13,887 bases of DNA from CAZIXN01 sp039180415 (GTDB taxonomy: Bacteria > Planctomycetota > Phycisphaerae > Phycisphaerales > Phycisphaeraceae), in NCBI GenBank assembly GCA_039180415.1, contig JBCDDH010000085.1:1-13887 (forward strand), in the 5' to 3' direction. Positions 5,308 to 12,487 of the stretch are shown here, piece after piece. The stretch's first letter is position 1. Each line of letters starts with the position of its first letter. A model generated the notes under the pieces. That model saw only the letters and a program-made list of their open reading frames with translations. It was not told where the DNA came from and made no database searches. The translations under genes and the position numbers were made by a program.

Positions 5308-7173
5308 ATGAGCAGCAAGCGCAGACGAAAGCATCTCGACCTCGGGAAGACACTCAAGCGCGGAGCCCCGCGCTCACTGCCGAACGAGCTCGCCGCCCGT
5401 CGGCTCGCCGTCTTCGGCATCTCCGGTTCGGGCAAGTCCAACACCGCGACCGTCATCCTCGAAGGCCTGATTCGCAATGGCGAGCAGGTCGTCCTGGTCG
5501 ACCCCAAGGGCGAGGGTTGGGGCTTGCGTGTCGGACGCAACGGCAAGCCCGCCGGCGGGCTCGACGTGGTCGTCTTCGGCGAGCCCCGGGGCGACCTGCC
5601 GCTACGCGAGGAACACGCCGGCCGCGTCGCGGACTTCGTCGTCGACACCGGCCAGTCGGTCGTGCTCTCGCTCCAAGGCTTCGACACCGACGCCGCGGAA
5701 CGCCGGTTTGTCGCGGGCTTCATGGAACGGCTCTACCGCCGGAAGTCCAAGCAAGCGAACCCGATCCGTACGCTCGTCGCGCTCGAAGAGGCCCACCTGT
5801 TTGTTCCCGAAGCCGGCCGCGTGTCTGGCGACGTGGCGCACGTCGTCTCGTCCATCCGCCGCATCGGTCGCCAAGGCCGCAGCGCGGGGCTCGGCCTCAT
5901 GGTCATCGACCAACGGCCGGCCGACGTGGCGAACTCGGTCATTACGCAAAGCGAATTGCTGATCTGTCACCAGCTCGCCCACAAGTCGGACCGCGACGCG
6001 CTTCGCGGCTGGGTCAAGGGCTACGACCGCGAGGGGCAGGGCGAGCACTTCCTGGAAACCGTCGCCCAGCTCGAACCCGGCGAGGCCTGGGTCTGGTCCC
6101 CCGCCTGGCTCAAGGTCTTCGACCGGGTCCAGGTCCGGCTCCGGGACACGTTCGACTCGGGACACACGCCCGACGGTTCGCGGGCGAAGCGCGACGTGCG
6201 GCTTGCTCCGGTCGACCTGGACCAGCTCCGCGGTCAGCTCGAAGAAGTCGTCCAGGCCGCGGAGGCCTCCGATCCGGAACGGCTGCGGCGTGAGCTCGTG
6301 GCGGCCCAGCGCAACCTCGAGCGCGTGACCGCGGAGCGCGACCGTCTCCGCGACCAACCCCGCAGCGACCCCGCCGAGCTCGAGCACGCCCTCGCGGCCG
6401 AGCGCGAGCGGGTGACGGACGAGCTCACCGCGGCGTGGCAGGGCAAGCTGCACGCGATCTATCCGCGGGTCGCCGACGTGTCCACCGCCTGGGAAACCCT
6501 CGCCGACGCCGGCGACGCCGTCACCGCGATCGACACGGGTTTGCGGGCGTTGTTCAACGGCCAGGCTCCCCGGCCCTCGGCCGGCTCAGCGTCGTCACGC
6601 CGCAAGCCCAAGCCGGCGACGTCGCCCTCTGGACCTGCGCCGGCTGCGCCGAAAACCCCCACGCGCCGCGCCTCGTCCACCGCCTCGGTCGAGGGATTCC
6701 CGCTCGGCGAACGCCACCGCGGGATCCTCGACACGATCGCCTGGTGGAACTCCGTCGGTGTCTCGCCGGATTGGAACCGCATCGCGGCGCTCCGCGGCTT
6801 CGCGCCCACGACGACGAGCTGGAAGGACGCGCGGCGCGACCTCTGGGGGCAAGGCTTGATCGACCGCGATTACGCCATGAGCGACGCGGCGCGGGGCGCG
6901 GCGCAGCAACCGGATCGACAGGCGTCGCTCGCCGATCTCCACGATGCGTTTCGGAGGCGGATGAACGAGCGCGAACGGGCGCTATTCGATTCCCTCCTGG
7001 CTCGCGGCGGAACGGCGACGTGGGACGAGCTGTCGGAAGAACACGGCTTCGCGCCCACGACGACGAGCTGGAAAGACGCGCGGCGCAGCCTGGCCCGGAC
7101 GTTTGGCCTGGTCCGCATCGGCGGCGGCAAGCTCACCGCGACGGACCTGATGTACCCGGAGGGTTTGAAGTGA
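5308..7173 (+). CDS. HerA/DUF87-family ATPase with duplicated C-terminal domain
   Basis: This 621-residue P-loop ATPase shows Walker A GISGSGKSNT (37-46), a following strand VVLVDPKGEG (61-70), and Walker B TLVALEEAH (155-163) with adjacent acidic residues. An Arg-rich segment RRIGRQGR (184-191) and VIDQRP (199-204) follow, the order seen in HerA/FtsK hexameric DNA translocases. A charged coiled coil (about 305-375) and a Pro/Ser/Lys linker (420-460) lead to two similar C-terminal modules, each ending in GFAPTTTSWKDARR (497-510 and 580-593), probably winged-helix type. HerA proteins move along duplex DNA in repair, packaging or defence. No NurA-like nuclease or Sir2 partner is visible beside it, so its role is open. 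ATG 5308 is preceded by AAGGA at 5297-5301. Confidence 0.85.
   Translation: MSSKRRRKHLDLGKTLKRGAPRSLPNELAARRLAVFGISGSGKSNTATVILEGLIRNGEQVVLVDPKGEGWGLRVGRNGKPAGGLDVVVFGEPRGDLPLREEHAGRVADFVVDTGQSVVLSLQGFDTDAAERRFVAGFMERLYRRKSKQANPIRTLVALEEAHLFVPEAGRVSGDVAHVVSSIRRIGRQGRSAGLGLMVIDQRPADVANSVITQSELLICHQLAHKSDRDALRGWVKGYDREGQGEHFLETVAQLEPGEAWVWSPAWLKVFDRVQVRLRDTFDSGHTPDGSRAKRDVRLAPVDLDQLRGQLEEVVQAAEASDPERLRRELVAAQRNLERVTAERDRLRDQPRSDPAELEHALAAERERVTDELTAAWQGKLHAIYPRVADVSTAWETLADAGDAVTAIDTGLRALFNGQAPRPSAGSASSRRKPKPATSPSGPAPAAPKTPTRRASSTASVEGFPLGERHRGILDTIAWWNSVGVSPDWNRIAALRGFAPTTTSWKDARRDLWGQGLIDRDYAMSDAARGAAQQPDRQASLADLHDAFRRRMNERERALFDSLLARGGTATWDELSEEHGFAPTTTSWKDARRSLARTFGLVRIGGGKLTATDLMYPEGLK
6796..6837 (+). 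repeat. 42-bp direct repeat, copy 1 (second copy 7045-7086)
   Basis: Positions 6796-6837 and 7045-7086 are identical except for one base (GGAAGG versus GGAAAG). The copies lie 249 bp (83 codons) apart and in the same frame, both encoding GFAPTTTSWKDARR. Such DNA-level identity in an otherwise diverged pair of domains points to recent gene conversion or to strong constraint on this peptide. Confidence 0.9.
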
Positions 7174-7385
7174 TCCGCGTCCGTCGATTGCCTTCGAACC
7201 TGTACGACGCCGCGGTGAGCATGTCCGGCACGGCCGGACAACCGCTCACGGGCGCGGCGGCGCGTCCCTGCCCGTTGTCGGCGATCGCCGATGCGTACGG
7301 CCGGCTCGCTCGGCTCCGCGCTCGAGACCTGGCTCGGGATCACCGTCGGCACGTCCTGGCGTCCGAACCCCGGAGGCACGCGTGA
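7170..7385 (+). CDS. Small protein coupled to the HerA-like gene, unknown
   Basis: This 71-residue protein starts at GTG 7170 inside the HerA-like stop (GTGA), with GGAGGG at 7158-7163 seven bases before. The long in-frame reading from 6435 is only an antisense-like shadow of the ATPase and is not used. The first 20 residues (VIRVRRLPSNLYDAAVSM) and a C-terminal Arg/Ala/Leu helix (IADAYGRLARLRARDLARDHRRHV) are the only structural hints. It is basic overall. No family is recognised. Confidence 0.55.
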   Translation: MIRVRRLPSNLYDAAVSMSGTAGQPLTGAAARPCPLSAIADAYGRLARLRARDLARDHRRHVLASEPRRHA

Positions 7386-7657
7386 AGCTCACCCGCTCCC
7401 AAAAGCGCAACGTCGAAGCGTTGCGCATCGCTTCGCCCGATCGTGTCGGGTCGGACCAGGTCACGCCCTTGGAGGTCTACCTGCTCAACACCGGTCGCGC
7501 CGTGCGTCGCTACCGACGGCGGACGGCTGTCGCGCGTTGGATCGACCGACTAACCGCCTGGTACACGCTGCCCGCGTGGCTGCTCGCGCTGTACCTGGTC
7601 CTACGCGCCCTGCACTGGCTTTCTCGTCTCGCCCCCGACGTGGGGGCGGCCCCTTAG
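7382..7657 (+). CDS. Small basic protein with one membrane segment
   Basis: This 91-residue protein has a GTG start overlapping the previous TGA (GTGA, 7382-7385), with GGAGG at about 7371-7375. The N-terminal 55 residues are strongly basic (RRYRRRTAVARW). One hydrophobic span, WYTLPAWLLALYLVLRALHWL (60-80), fits a single membrane helix with the positive side facing the cytoplasm. Small single-span proteins at the end of an early operon may be membrane anchors, superinfection factors or lysis helpers. A pinholin role is possible but not supported by any motif. Confidence 0.65.
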   Translation: MKLTRSQKRNVEALRIASPDRVGSDQVTPLEVYLLNTGRAVRRYRRRTAVARWIDRLTAWYTLPAWLLALYLVLRALHWLSRLAPDVGAAP

Positions 7658-7702
7658 ACCAAGGGGCCGGGTCCGCTCCGTGCCAATGGCTGACCCGGCC
7701 CC
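7648..7702 (+). terminator. Two overlapping, mutually exclusive hairpins at the end of the early operon
   Basis: GGCCCCTT (7648-7655) pairs with AAGGGGCC (7661-7668), spanning the stop codon of the membrane gene. GGGGCCGGGTC (7663-7673) pairs perfectly with GACCCGGCCCC (7692-7702), and a short T-run (ATTTTC) begins about 9 nt later. Both stems use 7663-7668, so only one can form at a time. The second stem is the more terminator-like. Confidence 0.5.
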
Positions 7703-7719
7703 GCTCTTGGATTTTCTCG

Positions 7720-7992
7720 ATGCAAGGATGCACCCCAGTAACGGAACTTCTGACCGACGCCTCTCCCGCGCCCGCTGCCGTCCAAACCGTTCACCCAACC
7801 CATCATCGCCCGGAAGCCGCGGAGAACTGCAACCGTTCGGCGACGAGCTTACCGCACCAACACGCGATCTCGATGATCCATGCTCTGGACGACGACGGCG
7901 AGCTGCACGAGCTGCTCGCCAAGGACCTGGCCGCGATCGGCCGCGAAGTCGGCTTCGTGCGGGCCGATGCTGATCCCGGAACCAGGCCCTAG
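7720..7992 (+). CDS. Doubtful small ORF before the convergence point
   Basis: This 90-residue frame runs from ATG 7720 to TAG 7990-7992. The second half (ALDDDGELHELLAKDLAAIGREVGFV) looks like genuine protein, with acidic and amphipathic helices. The first half (PAPAAVQTVHPTHHRPEAAEN) is loose. No good ribosome site precedes 7720. An internal ATG (MIHALDDD, about 7873) is an alternative start. It lies after the terminator-like hairpin, so it may need its own promoter or depend on readthrough. It could be a remnant. Confidence 0.4.
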   Translation: MQGCTPVTELLTDASPAPAAVQTVHPTHHRPEAAENCNRSATSLPHQHAISMIHALDDDGELHELLAKDLAAIGREVGFVRADADPGTRP

Positions 7993-8009
7993 ACCCCGGA
8001 CGGGGCTAG
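7989..8009. terminator. Palindrome containing both convergent stop codons
   Basis: CTAG-A-CCCCG (7989-7998) pairs with CGGGGCTAG (8001-8009), with one bulged A and a tiny loop. The + strand TAG (7990-7992) and the minus-strand TAG (8008-8006) fall in opposite arms. It is well placed to act as a bidirectional transcription stop, although there is no T-run on either side. Confidence 0.45.
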
Positions 8010-9388
8010 AAGTTCACCATCACCGATCGCACGACCGTGTCGCTTCCGCCGAACGACTTCGACCAGACCAAATCGCCTTTCAGGCTCACGCAATACAACG
8101 TGGCGTCCCCCGTGAAGTTGCTTGACGCCGAGCCGTAGGTGGCAAAGTAGATGTTCCCGGCGGCGTCGATGTCGGCCGACGACAACAGGACGCGCCCGGC
8201 CGTGATCGGCTGCGTCACCACCGGCGTCTGGTACTCGTGGACCAGGGCGTGCGTCGCGGGGTCGATGATGAGGACGATCGCGTTGCTGTTGTACGGTCCG
8301 GGGAAGGTGGGCGTTGGGTTCGGACCGTAGCCCGCCGCGACGGCGACGACGCGTTCGACCATCTGCCCATCTACCACGCGGCGTACGAAAAATTTGTTAA
8401 AGCCCATGCTGAGGCTGGACGGTGCCGTGGGTTCCGAACCGAACTCGCGGATCGTGGTCCCCTGTTCGTGGACGCCATGCCCGATCGTGCTCGGCGTGAT
8501 CGCGAACCGGCTGAACCAAAGTGCGGCGGCGTCCGTCGTTGAGCCGTCGTAGAGCCCGAAGCTGTCGCGGGTCCCTTGGGCGCTTAGGTTGAAGAGCTGC
8601 AATCCGAACTTGCGGGCGAACGCTCCGTCGCAGACGCCGCCGCGTTCGGTCGTCGCTCTCAGGTTGTCCGGTGCGCCAAAGGACGGCGTGAAGCTTCCGC
8701 CGTTGCTTTCGTTGGCCCACTGCGACGTCACGACGCCGCCGGAAACCCCCGCGCTCGCCCACACCAACGGCTCGCCTTCGCAGATCGTCACGGCCGCTTC
8801 GGCGAATCGCTCCGAGTCGCCCCAGAACACTTCCGGCTGTTGGTTGGTGCCATCTGCCTCGAACGTCTCCGAGAACATCATGCTGTGTCGAAACTGCGAT
8901 CCGGGGTCTTCGCCGTTGAGGATCGCCGTGAACCCGCAGCCGTCACCGGCTTTGGTGGCGTAGGGGTGAAGGACGCTGTTCCGCGTGTTGATGTTGTCGG
9001 TTAGCGGCTCGTCCGTGTCTGTTTCGGTGCGGCTCGACGCCCACACCTCCGGCAGCGCGACCACGCCGTGCGGACCGCCGCTCCCGAAGCCGGCGGATAC
9101 CTGCTGGACGTGAAAGACCCTGTTGCTGAAAAAACTGGTGATGCCGCCAAAAAACGGGCCTCGGCGATTCACGCCGGCAGAGATGAGGTCGGGCGTGAGG
9201 CCTTGGATGAGCGGGCTTCCCCGGTACACGTCGAGCGACGTTCCGGGCAGCGCTTGGCGGGGCACAGTCCACGCCACGCCCGCGCCTCCGTGCGATCCGC
9301 CCATCACCAACAAGCCGCCGCCCGACGGGCGGACGAATATCCCGGCCGGGTGACGCTGCATGATTCCCGCGGGGTGTCGCGCAAACAT
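8006..9388 (-). CDS. Tail-region protein, last gene of the late operon
   Basis: This 460-residue protein starts at ATG 9388, overlapping the previous TGA by one base (TGATG), with GGTGAG just upstream. It begins with a short duplicated motif, ARHPAGIMQRHPAGIF. A Gly/Ser/Thr/Asn-rich, probably all-beta body follows without signal peptide or membrane segment. Residues of about 403-447 (SSADIDAAGNIYFATYG, LYCVSLKGDLVWSKSFGG) resemble a PQQ-like beta-propeller blade. Coming last after the tape measure and baseplate-region genes, it is best read as a tail-tip, fibre or host-contact protein. I do not recognise a named family. Confidence 0.75.
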   Translation of the reverse strand: MFARHPAGIMQRHPAGIFVRPSGGGLLVMGGSHGGAGVAWTVPRQALPGTSLDVYRGSPLIQGLTPDLISAGVNRRGPFFGGITSFFSNRVFHVQQVSAGFGSGGPHGVVALPEVWASSRTETDTDEPLTDNINTRNSVLHPYATKAGDGCGFTAILNGEDPGSQFRHSMMFSETFEADGTNQQPEVFWGDSERFAEAAVTICEGEPLVWASAGVSGGVVTSQWANESNGGSFTPSFGAPDNLRATTERGGVCDGAFARKFGLQLFNLSAQGTRDSFGLYDGSTTDAAALWFSRFAITPSTIGHGVHEQGTTIREFGSEPTAPSSLSMGFNKFFVRRVVDGQMVERVVAVAAGYGPNPTPTFPGPYNSNAIVLIIDPATHALVHEYQTPVVTQPITAGRVLLSSADIDAAGNIYFATYGSASSNFTGDATLYCVSLKGDLVWSKSFGGSDTVVRSVMVNF

Positions 9389-9870
9389 CAGCTCACCGGA
9401 TCAAGGGGCGCGGCCCAATGCTTCTTTCCGGGATCGACCTCCCACACCACCGCGTTACCGTCGACCGTTAATTCGGTGTCGGCGTGCGGCTGGATCGTCA
9501 CGGTGTCGCCGATCGCCCATGCTTTGGGCGTGACCTTCGCCTCGTACGTGCTTCCTTCGAAAGTGAAGCGCGCCGTGTTCGTGTCGACCGTCGTCCAACC
9601 GGTGATCTCCACATCGGACACGGCGGCGCTGTGGCGGAGCTCGTCGGGCTTGGCGGCGGGGAACGGATCGCCGGTAAGCGACCCGTCGCCACCCCTGCGT
9701 GAAACCATCAGATAATCGTTGTGCAGCGCCGTGATCTCGACGGTCAGGATGCTGCTCGCGGGCCGGGCCTGTGGCTTGCGACGTGTCCCGGCCAGGACGC
9801 GCGGCTGCTGCTCGGTGTACGCGACCGAATGGCTGATCCGTCGTAGGGTCTCGTCGGTGGGGCGACTCAT
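9388..9870 (-). CDS. Tail-region protein, unknown
   Basis: This 160-residue protein starts with ATG 9870, which overlaps the previous stop (ATGA), and its own TGA shares a base with the next ATG. The N-terminal 35 residues are basic (RVLAGTRRKPQARP). The rest is strand-rich (SILTVEITALHNDYLMV, ARFTFEGSTYEAKVTPKAW, DTVTIQPHADTELTVDG), suggesting one small beta domain. By order it belongs to the distal tail or fibre-attachment set; the specific role is not recognised. Confidence 0.7.
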   Translation of the reverse strand: MSRPTDETLRRISHSVAYTEQQPRVLAGTRRKPQARPASSILTVEITALHNDYLMVSRRGGDGSLTGDPFPAAKPDELRHSAAVSDVEITGWTTVDTNTARFTFEGSTYEAKVTPKAWAIGDTVTIQPHADTELTVDGNAVVWEVDPGKKHWAAPLDPVS

Positions 9871-10715
9871 AGCCAGGCAAAGCTCGCGCGGACGTAGGGC
9901 TTGCGGACGATCTGGGCGGGCGTGGCGGTGGGGCTCGCCGCAGCCGAGCCCGAGCCGTTGAGCGGATACGGGAGCTGGACCTGGTTGCCTTCCTGGTCCT
10001 TGATCGGGACGAGCTCGCCGCCGTCGAGCTCGTTAAGCCCGCGGTCTTCGAACACGTCGTCCCAGCCGGCCTCGCGGGTCAACAGGCGGACGCTCCGGGT
10101 GTAGTACGTCACGCCGTTTTCGACGAACGGCCCGTTGGCCTCGATCTGGTCGACGTAGACGGTCGCCTCGGCGTAGGACTGGCCCCCGATCGCGACGGTG
10201 CTCCCGTTGATCGTGTTCCGTCGCGAGTCGTTCGCGGCGTTGTCGAAGCTGGCGACGTTGTCCGTGATCTCGATGACGCCCGTTGCGTTCTGGCGTTGCG
10301 GCAGATCGGCGAACTCTTCGCCCGCCGAATTGACGTTGGGCTCGCCGTCCACGTCGCGGAAGTAAGGCTCGGTGAAGGGTTGCCCGCCGTAGCGGTAGAG
10401 CGTCGGGCGGGCGAGCGGGTTCTCGATCGCCGTCGCCTGGTCGGTTGCCTTTGAGCTGTAGGACACGGTCAGCTTGACGCACTGCGGCGATTCGAGCTCC
10501 GCCTCCTTCCCGATGACGATCGCCGGCGATCCGGTGTTGTACGCATCGCCCATCGCCGGCAGCGTGATCCCGTTGACCGTAGTCGAGGTGTTGGCTCGAA
10601 CTTCGTCGGGGTCGAGGTTGCTGTTTCCTTCGACTACGTAGACCCGAGTCCCGCGCGTGGTGCCTTCGCGCGTCCCGATGCGATCGACTTCGATGGTGAT
10701 CTCTCTCCAAGACAT
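9867..10715 (-). CDS. Probable distal tail / baseplate-region protein
   Basis: This 282-residue protein directly follows the tape measure, where siphophages place distal tail and tail-hub genes. ATG 10715 (MSWREITIEVDRIG) is preferred, two bases after the tape-measure TAA (10720-10718); an earlier in-frame start adds six residues inside that gene. The N-terminus and several later stretches (GTRVYVVEG, CVKLTVSYSS, YAEATVYVDQIEANG, VTYYTRSVRLLTRE) are strand-rich. The C-terminus ends after a Gly/Ser/Ala/Pro linker in PYVRASFAWL. No enzymatic motif is seen. The role rests on position and fold character only. Confidence 0.7.
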   Translation of the reverse strand: MSWREITIEVDRIGTREGTTRGTRVYVVEGNSNLDPDEVRANTSTTVNGITLPAMGDAYNTGSPAIVIGKEAELESPQCVKLTVSYSSKATDQATAIENPLARPTLYRYGGQPFTEPYFRDVDGEPNVNSAGEEFADLPQRQNATGVIEITDNVASFDNAANDSRRNTINGSTVAIGGQSYAEATVYVDQIEANGPFVENGVTYYTRSVRLLTREAGWDDVFEDRGLNELDGGELVPIKDQEGNQVQLPYPLNGSGSAAASPTATPAQIVRKPYVRASFAWL

Positions 10716-10717
10716 CG

Positions 10718-12484
10718 TTAGAGCAGCTCCCAAGTCCCCTCGTCGACCTCACGGGTTTCGCCGCGACGGTCGATGCGTTCGAGGGCGTCGGCTGTCCGCT
10801 CCTGGGCGGCGAGTTGGCGCTCCGGCGTGCGATCCCGTTCGGCCCGGGTTCCGGGGTTTTGCGCGGCGGCGAACGCCAGGCGTTGCGCCTCGGCCGAGCC
10901 GACGGTCACGGCGCGGAGCGCTTCGCGTCGACCATCTCGGCCGGCGTCTTCGGCTCGGCGGAGCCGGTCGATCTCTTCGAGCTTGGCTCGAGCCTCGTCG
11001 AGCTGGTCCGGGCTGGCCCCCAACGCTTCGAGGTCCAGCAGCTTCAACTCCGAATCGGAAAGCCCGAAGTTCCGCACTTCGCGGTCTAGGTCCGCGAGCA
11101 CGTCGCCGACCCGGTTCCCGCGCTGCGCCCGATCGATCTCGCCGAGTAGGTCCCGGGCTTCGGCGAGCTCGTCGTTAGTCGCTCCGAGCTCGTCCAGGCC
11201 CGCGAGGCGGATCTCCGTCTCGTCGAGGTTGATCCGATCGGCTTCGCGGCGGAGCGAGCGGAGCTCTTCGTCCAGGCGGTCGAAGTTGTCGAAGCCGGCG
11301 AGCGCGGCGTCTTCGTCGAGGGCGAGCGGACCGCTGGAAGCCGCCTGGTTCGCTGCGGCGGCGTCGGCTTCCGCCTGTAGCCCGTCGAAGAACGCGCGGA
11401 CGTTCTCGGCCGGTCGGTTGTTGACCAGGTCGTCGAACACCGACGCGGTTTCTGCGGCGAGTCGGTCGGTCATCGCGAGCGTCTCGGCCTCGAACTGCCG
11501 GAGCCATTGCGGGGTTTCGTATTCGAAGCCCAACGCCCCGGCGATGGTTTCGATGCCGTCGCTGATGCGGACGATCGTCGTCGTCAGATAGCTAATCACC
11601 GCTTGCGCCGTGGTGCGAAGCGTGAGCCAACCGAGCCGGAACACCGCGAGCCCGTTGGCGGCGAACGCGATCCCTTCGCTCACGTACCCCATCCCGCGGG
11701 TGACGGTCTGGCCGAACCCATTCCCTTCGGAAGCCGCGGTGAGTAGCCGGTTCGCGACGGCTTCGATCGCGGGCGCGAGCTCGATCGTGAGGCGTTGATT
11801 CAAGCCGGTAACGACGCCGCGGACGCGCGCCATGGCGTCGTTTGCTTCCTCCACCTTGGCGGCGTCGACGCGGTTGAAGGTGAGGCCGAGCCGCTCCGCT
11901 TCGGCGCTTTGGAGGGCGAGGCCTTCGCTCCCCAACGCGAGGAAGTTGAGCATTTCCTGGCCCTGTCGGCCAAACACGCCGTACGCCAACGCGGCCCGCT
12001 CCGCCGGGTCCTCGATCTCATTGAGACGGTCGGCGATCACCCCGAGCGCGAGGTCCGGCCGCTGGCCCGCGACCTGGTCGATGTCCAGCCCCAGGCGTTG
12101 CAACGCCTGGCTCCCGGTCCCGTAGCCCCGGGTCGCTTCGCCGAGCGTGCGGGTGAGCCGTTGCAGGCCCTTGTCGAGTGTGGTCTGCGCGGTGCCGGTG
12201 ATGGTGGCCGCGTGCCGCATCCCGCCGAGCGCTTGGGTGGGGATGCCGAGGCTGTCCGCGAATTTGGCGTTGCGGTCGATCGAGTCCAGCGAAAGCGAAT
12301 CGATCACACGGAACGCGTCGGTGGCCAGGAGCCGGAGATTGAAGTAATTCCGACCGACGCCGCGGAGCAGGCCGCTGGTCCGACGGCTCCACCGCTGGGC
12401 CGTGCGCGTGGCCATCTGGAACCCCGTCCGAAAGTTGGACGTGTTCAGCGTGAGCCGCGTGTTGAGCGTGCTGATGGTGGGCAT
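10718..12484 (-). CDS. Tail tape measure protein
   Basis: This 588-residue protein sets tail length and is held inside the tail tube. It is recognised by its place directly after the frameshifted chaperone pair, its Ala/Leu/Arg-rich helical make-up, and an N-terminus typical of the family (NTRLTLNTSNFRTGFQMA, then RNAKFADSLGIP...ALGGMRHAATITG). A hydrophobic stretch lies at about 270-320 (GIAFAANGLAVFRLGWLTL, AVISYLTTTIVRI), as found in tape measures that contact the host membrane. The C-terminal third holds helical repeats about 50 residues apart (IRLAGLDELGATNDELAEAR and LKLLDLEALGASPDQLDEAR). It is short for the family, implying a fairly short tail. It starts 3 nt after the chaperone stop. 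Confidence 0.9.
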   Translation of the reverse strand: MPTISTLNTRLTLNTSNFRTGFQMATRTAQRWSRRTSGLLRGVGRNYFNLRLLATDAFRVIDSLSLDSIDRNAKFADSLGIPTQALGGMRHAATITGTAQTTLDKGLQRLTRTLGEATRGYGTGSQALQRLGLDIDQVAGQRPDLALGVIADRLNEIEDPAERAALAYGVFGRQGQEMLNFLALGSEGLALQSAEAERLGLTFNRVDAAKVEEANDAMARVRGVVTGLNQRLTIELAPAIEAVANRLLTAASEGNGFGQTVTRGMGYVSEGIAFAANGLAVFRLGWLTLRTTAQAVISYLTTTIVRISDGIETIAGALGFEYETPQWLRQFEAETLAMTDRLAAETASVFDDLVNNRPAENVRAFFDGLQAEADAAAANQAASSGPLALDEDAALAGFDNFDRLDEELRSLRREADRINLDETEIRLAGLDELGATNDELAEARDLLGEIDRAQRGNRVGDVLADLDREVRNFGLSDSELKLLDLEALGASPDQLDEARAKLEEIDRLRRAEDAGRDGRREALRAVTVGSAEAQRLAFAAAQNPGTRAERDRTPERQLAAQERTADALERIDRRGETREVDEGTWELL

Positions 12485-12487
12485 GGG

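Noticed and set aside
4907..5311. 134-codon + frame
   Set aside because: It is the shadow of the minus-strand 83-residue gene; the product is Arg/Ser-rich without a ribosome site.
5208..6293. 361-codon + frame across the start of the ATPase gene
   Set aside because: It is an Arg/Pro-rich out-of-frame shadow of the HerA-like gene, which has Walker motifs.
5602..6453. 283-codon minus-strand frame
   Set aside because: It is the antisense of the ATPase core, long only because of GC-rich codon bias.
10773..11591. 272-codon + frame, Ser/Arg-rich
   Set aside because: It is antisense to the tape measure and its composition is typical of complementary-strand shadows.
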